Made by a program: the position numbers and the translations under genes. This document shows positions 12,082 through 14,498 of a stretch of 14,498 nt of DNA, piece by piece; position 1 is the stretch's first letter, and the number at the start of each line of letters is the position of its first letter. The stretch is from Methanobacteriota archaeon (GTDB taxonomy: Archaea; Halobacteriota; Syntropharchaeia; JACQPP01). The notes under the pieces are model-generated. The model had not been told where the DNA came from. It ran no database searches and saw only the letters and a program-made list of their open reading frames with translations. The DNA is taken from positions 1 through 14,498 of the forward strand of contig JACQPP010000149.1 of the NCBI GenBank assembly GCA_016207465.1. Direction: 5' to 3'.

Positions 12082-13214
12082 TCCGGCTTCCGGTAGAGCG
12101 CCTGGAATCCATCCGCCTTCGCCCGGGCCACCCGAGCCACCTCCAGGTTGTGCTCCGCGTGTTCCGCGCGGCCCATTCCCACCAGTGCGGTGGTGACCCC
12201 CGGGGTCGAGCGCACGAACTGGATGGCTCTCTGGGCGTCGCTCTGGAGCCCGGGGAGGACGCCCGCCACCGCCCCGGGGAGCCCCCGGGCGAGGCGGCTC
12301 TGCATCAGGGAGGCGGAGCAGACGACATGGACCCCGAGTTTCCGGGCGGCCTCCAGCAGTGGCATCCGCTTTCCGTCGAGCACCTGGGTGGGGGCGAGGA
12401 AGAGTTCGGGCATGGCGAGGTTGCAGGGGGCCTGGAGGAAGCGGAGGTGGTGGCCCTCGCCGCCGGCCTCGCGGGCGATGTTGAGGACCTCCTGGAGAGA
12501 GAGGTGGCCGGGGTCCTCCGGGCCCACGCGGTATCCGTTCCAGGTGGCGGTGCCATACCACCGGATGGCCCCCTCCCCCACTTTTTTCTCCAGCAACTGG
12601 AAGGCCGCGCGGAGGCGCTGGTGGAACTCCTCGCGGGGAATCTCGTCGAGCTGCTGCTCGGGGTTGTGGAGGTAGTAGAGGTCAATGGTGTCGAGGCGCA
12701 TGTTCCGGAGGCTCATCTTGAGCATCCCCTCGATGTAGGAGGGGGCGAGGCAGTGGCATCCCGCCACGATGTCCTCCTCCCGGGCGAGGCCGGGCCGGAT
12801 GACCTCCTTGAGGAGGTATTCCCAGGGGTCGCGGGGGGGCGCGGTGTCGAAGGGGAGGTATCCCCCCTTCGTCGCGATGAAGACCTCATCGCGCTTGAGT
12901 TCCTTGGCGTGGAGCATCTGCTCCAGGGCCTCCCCGATGGCCCGCTCGCTCCTCTGGAACCGGTAGTTGATGGCGGTGTCAACGTGGTTCGCCCCGAGGG
13001 CCACGGCGCGGCGGAGGGCCTCGATGTATCGCTGCTGGGCGGCCTCGTCGGGGTTCCCCAGGTAGGTTCCCAGCCCGATGCTGGAGAGCCGGAGGCCCTG
13101 GGCGGTGGAGAAGTGGTCGGGGGACAGTCCGGGGATGCGCGTGGCGTATCTTTGGGTCCCCTCGGGGGTCGCGTAGCCCCGGTGGGTGTGGGGTCCAGCG
13201 GGGGGTCCGGGCAT
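12078..13214 (-). CDS. Aldo/keto reductase
   Basis: 378 residues. The AKR catalytic tetrad is present: Asp79 and Tyr84 in the DTAINYR segment, Lys116 in ATKGG, and His183 in YYLHNP. The barrel begins near residue 42 (LRLSSIGLGTYLG), so the first 40 residues are an N-terminal extension. The C-terminal part has the cofactor-binding region, with CSASLMQSRLARGLP and the STPGVTTALVGM stretch. AKRs reduce aldehydes and ketones with NADPH or NADH; the exact substrate is open. The ATG at 13214 shares one base with the TGA of the upstream GTPase gene, so the two are translationally linked. A longer open frame to 13505 lies inside the GTPase gene and is rejected. Confidence 0.92.
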   Translation of the reverse strand: MPGPPAGPHTHRGYATPEGTQRYATRIPGLSPDHFSTAQGLRLSSIGLGTYLGNPDEAAQQRYIEALRRAVALGANHVDTAINYRFQRSERAIGEALEQMLHAKELKRDEVFIATKGGYLPFDTAPPRDPWEYLLKEVIRPGLAREEDIVAGCHCLAPSYIEGMLKMSLRNMRLDTIDLYYLHNPEQQLDEIPREEFHQRLRAAFQLLEKKVGEGAIRWYGTATWNGYRVGPEDPGHLSLQEVLNIAREAGGEGHHLRFLQAPCNLAMPELFLAPTQVLDGKRMPLLEAARKLGVHVVCSASLMQSRLARGLPGAVAGVLPGLQSDAQRAIQFVRSTPGVTTALVGMGRAEHAEHNLEVARVARAKADGFQALYRKPD

Positions 13215-14498
13215 CAGTGGACCACTCGGGTGACGCGGCCCACGCCCTTGGACCTCCCCTCGCGGAAGACGAACTTCTGTCCCTCCTGGACGAAGTAGGG
13301 GTGGAACTTGAAGGACATGCGGACCCGGCCGGTCTGGCCCGCCATCATGTAGTCGCTCTCCATCTCCTGGAAGCGGGCGGTCTCGCAGACGGTCTCCAGG
13401 TGGACCACCGGCTCGTATCCGCGGCGGATGCGAGTGGGGTGGTGGAGGATGGCCACCTCGGCCTCGAACTCCCGCACAGCCCGGGCGTTGCCGTTGCAGA
13501 GGCACATCCCCCGGTGGATTTCCCCGGAGCGCACCCCCTTGACGGCGACGCCCACCACCTCTCCCGGCCGCGCCATGGGGATGCGGTGGTAGTGCATCTC
13601 GATGGAGTTCACCCGCACCTCCGCGTAGGAGCCGTCGGGCCGGGGCCCCAGGTGGAGCAGGTCCCCCACCCGGGCGGTCCCCTGCCTCACGGTGCCGCTC
13701 ACCACCGTCCCCACGCCGGTGACCTGGTAGACCTTGTCAATGTACATCTGGAAAGAGCGCCGCACCTCCCCGTTGCGCACCGGGAGCCGCCGCAGCAACT
13801 CCTCCAGCAGGGGGAGCCCCTCCCCGGTCACGGCGCTGGCCCGCAGCACCGGGATGTGGCTCCGCAAGAGCCCCGGGTGCTCCAATACCCCAGGGAGGTC
13901 GGCGGGGGCACGGATGTGCAAAAGGCCGCGGCCGATGCGCTCCCCCAGCGCGGCCACCTGGGCCTCGGTGCGCTCCATCTGCCGGGGGGTCGCCCGGTCC
14001 ACCTTCGTGAGAACCACCAGCGTGGGCAACTCCATGGCCAGGAGGATGCCCAGGTGCTCCCGGGTGATGTGGGTCACCCCGTCGTCGGCGGCCACCACCA
14101 GCAGGCCATAGTCCAGCTTCTGCCCCACGATGCCCCGGATGGTCGTGCGCAGCCATGGCTCGTGGCCCACCGTGTCCACGAAGGAGACCAGCCGCTCGCT
14201 CTCCGCCGCCACCCGCGCCCGGTCGGGCTTCGAGAAGGGGTCCCGCAGACGCAGAACCTCCCCCCCATTGCGGAACCCCAGCAGGCCATACGACAGCTCC
14301 GCGGAGAGCCCCCGCTCCACCTCATGGGGCAGCACATCCAGATAGAGCCGCGTCCGCCCCGCCCCATCGTCCAGATGCCCCGTAATGAGCGTCCCCAGCA
14401 GGGTGGACTTCCCGTGGTCCACATGGCCCGCCGTCCCCACCCGCAGATGCTCCCGCGACGCCGGTAGCGAGCGCAGGGTCACCAGCGCCATCCACCCC
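13214..14498 (-). CDS. GTPBP1-like translational GTPase, N-terminus outside window
   Basis: The G domain has GHVDHGKS (G1, residues 22-29 counted from the Met at 14491), a DTVGHE (G3) at 106-111, TKVD (G4) at 162-165 and SAVTGEG (G5), followed by EF-Tu-like domains 2 and 3 with TGVGTVVSGTV and a C-terminal barrel ending in RVTRVVH. The DDGAGRTRLYLDVLPHEVERGLSAELSY block between G1 and G3 is typical of the GTPBP1/2 branch found in archaea and eukaryotes. The family is implicated in mRNA turnover and ribosome-associated quality control. Archaeal homologues have about 100 residues before the G domain; the frame here stays open to the edge without a stop and without a convincing ribosome-binding site at 14491, so the true start probably lies beyond the window. 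Confidence 0.9.
   Translation of the reverse strand, partial: GWMALVTLRSLPASREHLRVGTAGHVDHGKSTLLGTLITGHLDDGAGRTRLYLDVLPHEVERGLSAELSYGLLGFRNGGEVLRLRDPFSKPDRARVAAESERLVSFVDTVGHEPWLRTTIRGIVGQKLDYGLLVVAADDGVTHITREHLGILLAMELPTLVVLTKVDRATPRQMERTEAQVAALGERIGRGLLHIRAPADLPGVLEHPGLLRSHIPVLRASAVTGEGLPLLEELLRRLPVRNGEVRRSFQMYIDKVYQVTGVGTVVSGTVRQGTARVGDLLHLGPRPDGSYAEVRVNSIEMHYHRIPMARPGEVVGVAVKGVRSGEIHRGMCLCNGNARAVREFEAEVAILHHPTRIRRGYEPVVHLETVCETARFQEMESDYMMAGQTGRVRMSFKFHPYFVQEGQKFVFREGRSKGVGRVTRVVH

Noticed and set aside
11688..13298. 536-codon plus-strand open frame over the reductase
   Set aside because: Antisense to the aldo/keto reductase with its full catalytic tetrad; the translation looks random.
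1..14498. CRISPR array, tRNA or insertion sequence
   Set aside because: No regularly spaced repeats, no cloverleaf-like sequence in the gene-free gaps, and no transposase or flanking terminal repeats were seen; gaps are short and mostly promoters or terminators.

Overview
The window is GC-rich archaeal chromosomal DNA, densely packed with genes and without recognisable mobile elements, CRISPR arrays, tRNA or rRNA genes. The archaeal assignment rests on ribosomal protein L15e, TATA-box promoters about 25 bases upstream of start codons (leaderless transcripts), T-tract terminators, an archaeal-type GTPBP1-like GTPase and a ubiquitin/MoaD-like protein ending in Gly-Gly. A euryarchaeal, perhaps Thermoplasmata-like, host is a guess; the sequence alone does not settle it.

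Layout. (1) 1-2569: the tail of a DUF3105 gene, convergent with a minus-strand run of four genes: a Yip1-like membrane protein, a membrane-anchored PHP phosphoesterase, a DUF167 protein and a MaoC-type hydratase. (2) 2581-5306: a thioredoxin read from a leaderless promoter, convergent with pyrG (CTP synthase) across a large T-rich inverted-repeat terminator; upstream of pyrG lies the gene for ribosomal protein L15e. (3) 5370-7947: a YgfZ/GcvT-like folate-binding protein, a 36-residue membrane microprotein with its own TATA box and dyad operator, and the overlapping histidine genes hisA-hisB. (4) 8000-9483: a PfkB sugar/nucleoside kinase overlapping a MoaD/SAMP-like gene, then a 73-residue orphan with a leaderless promoter. 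(5) 9490-10421: a PD-(D/E)XK nuclease with four clustered cysteines, preceded by a diverged, frame-shifted second copy of its own 5' end. (6) 10425-13214: a Fic/Doc-like protein and an HxlR regulator in one operon, divergent from a CDGSH iron-sulfur protein and a glyoxalase-fold (VOC) protein, and then a convergent aldo/keto reductase. (7) 13214-14498: a GTPBP1-like translational GTPase, cut by the window edge, directly upstream of the reductase gene.

How the parts fit. Most of the window is housekeeping (translation, CTP and histidine synthesis, redox, sulfur carrier). The most suggestive cluster is 10425-13214. The HxlR regulator has a single N-terminal cysteine, as thiol-switch members of its family do. 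It shares a dyad-rich divergent promoter with iron-sulfur and glyoxalase-like genes, and an aldehyde-reductase-type gene lies next door. This reads as a candidate electrophile or aldehyde stress module with an unusual Fic protein attached. The second notable structure is the duplicated, compositionally odd 5' end of the nuclease gene.
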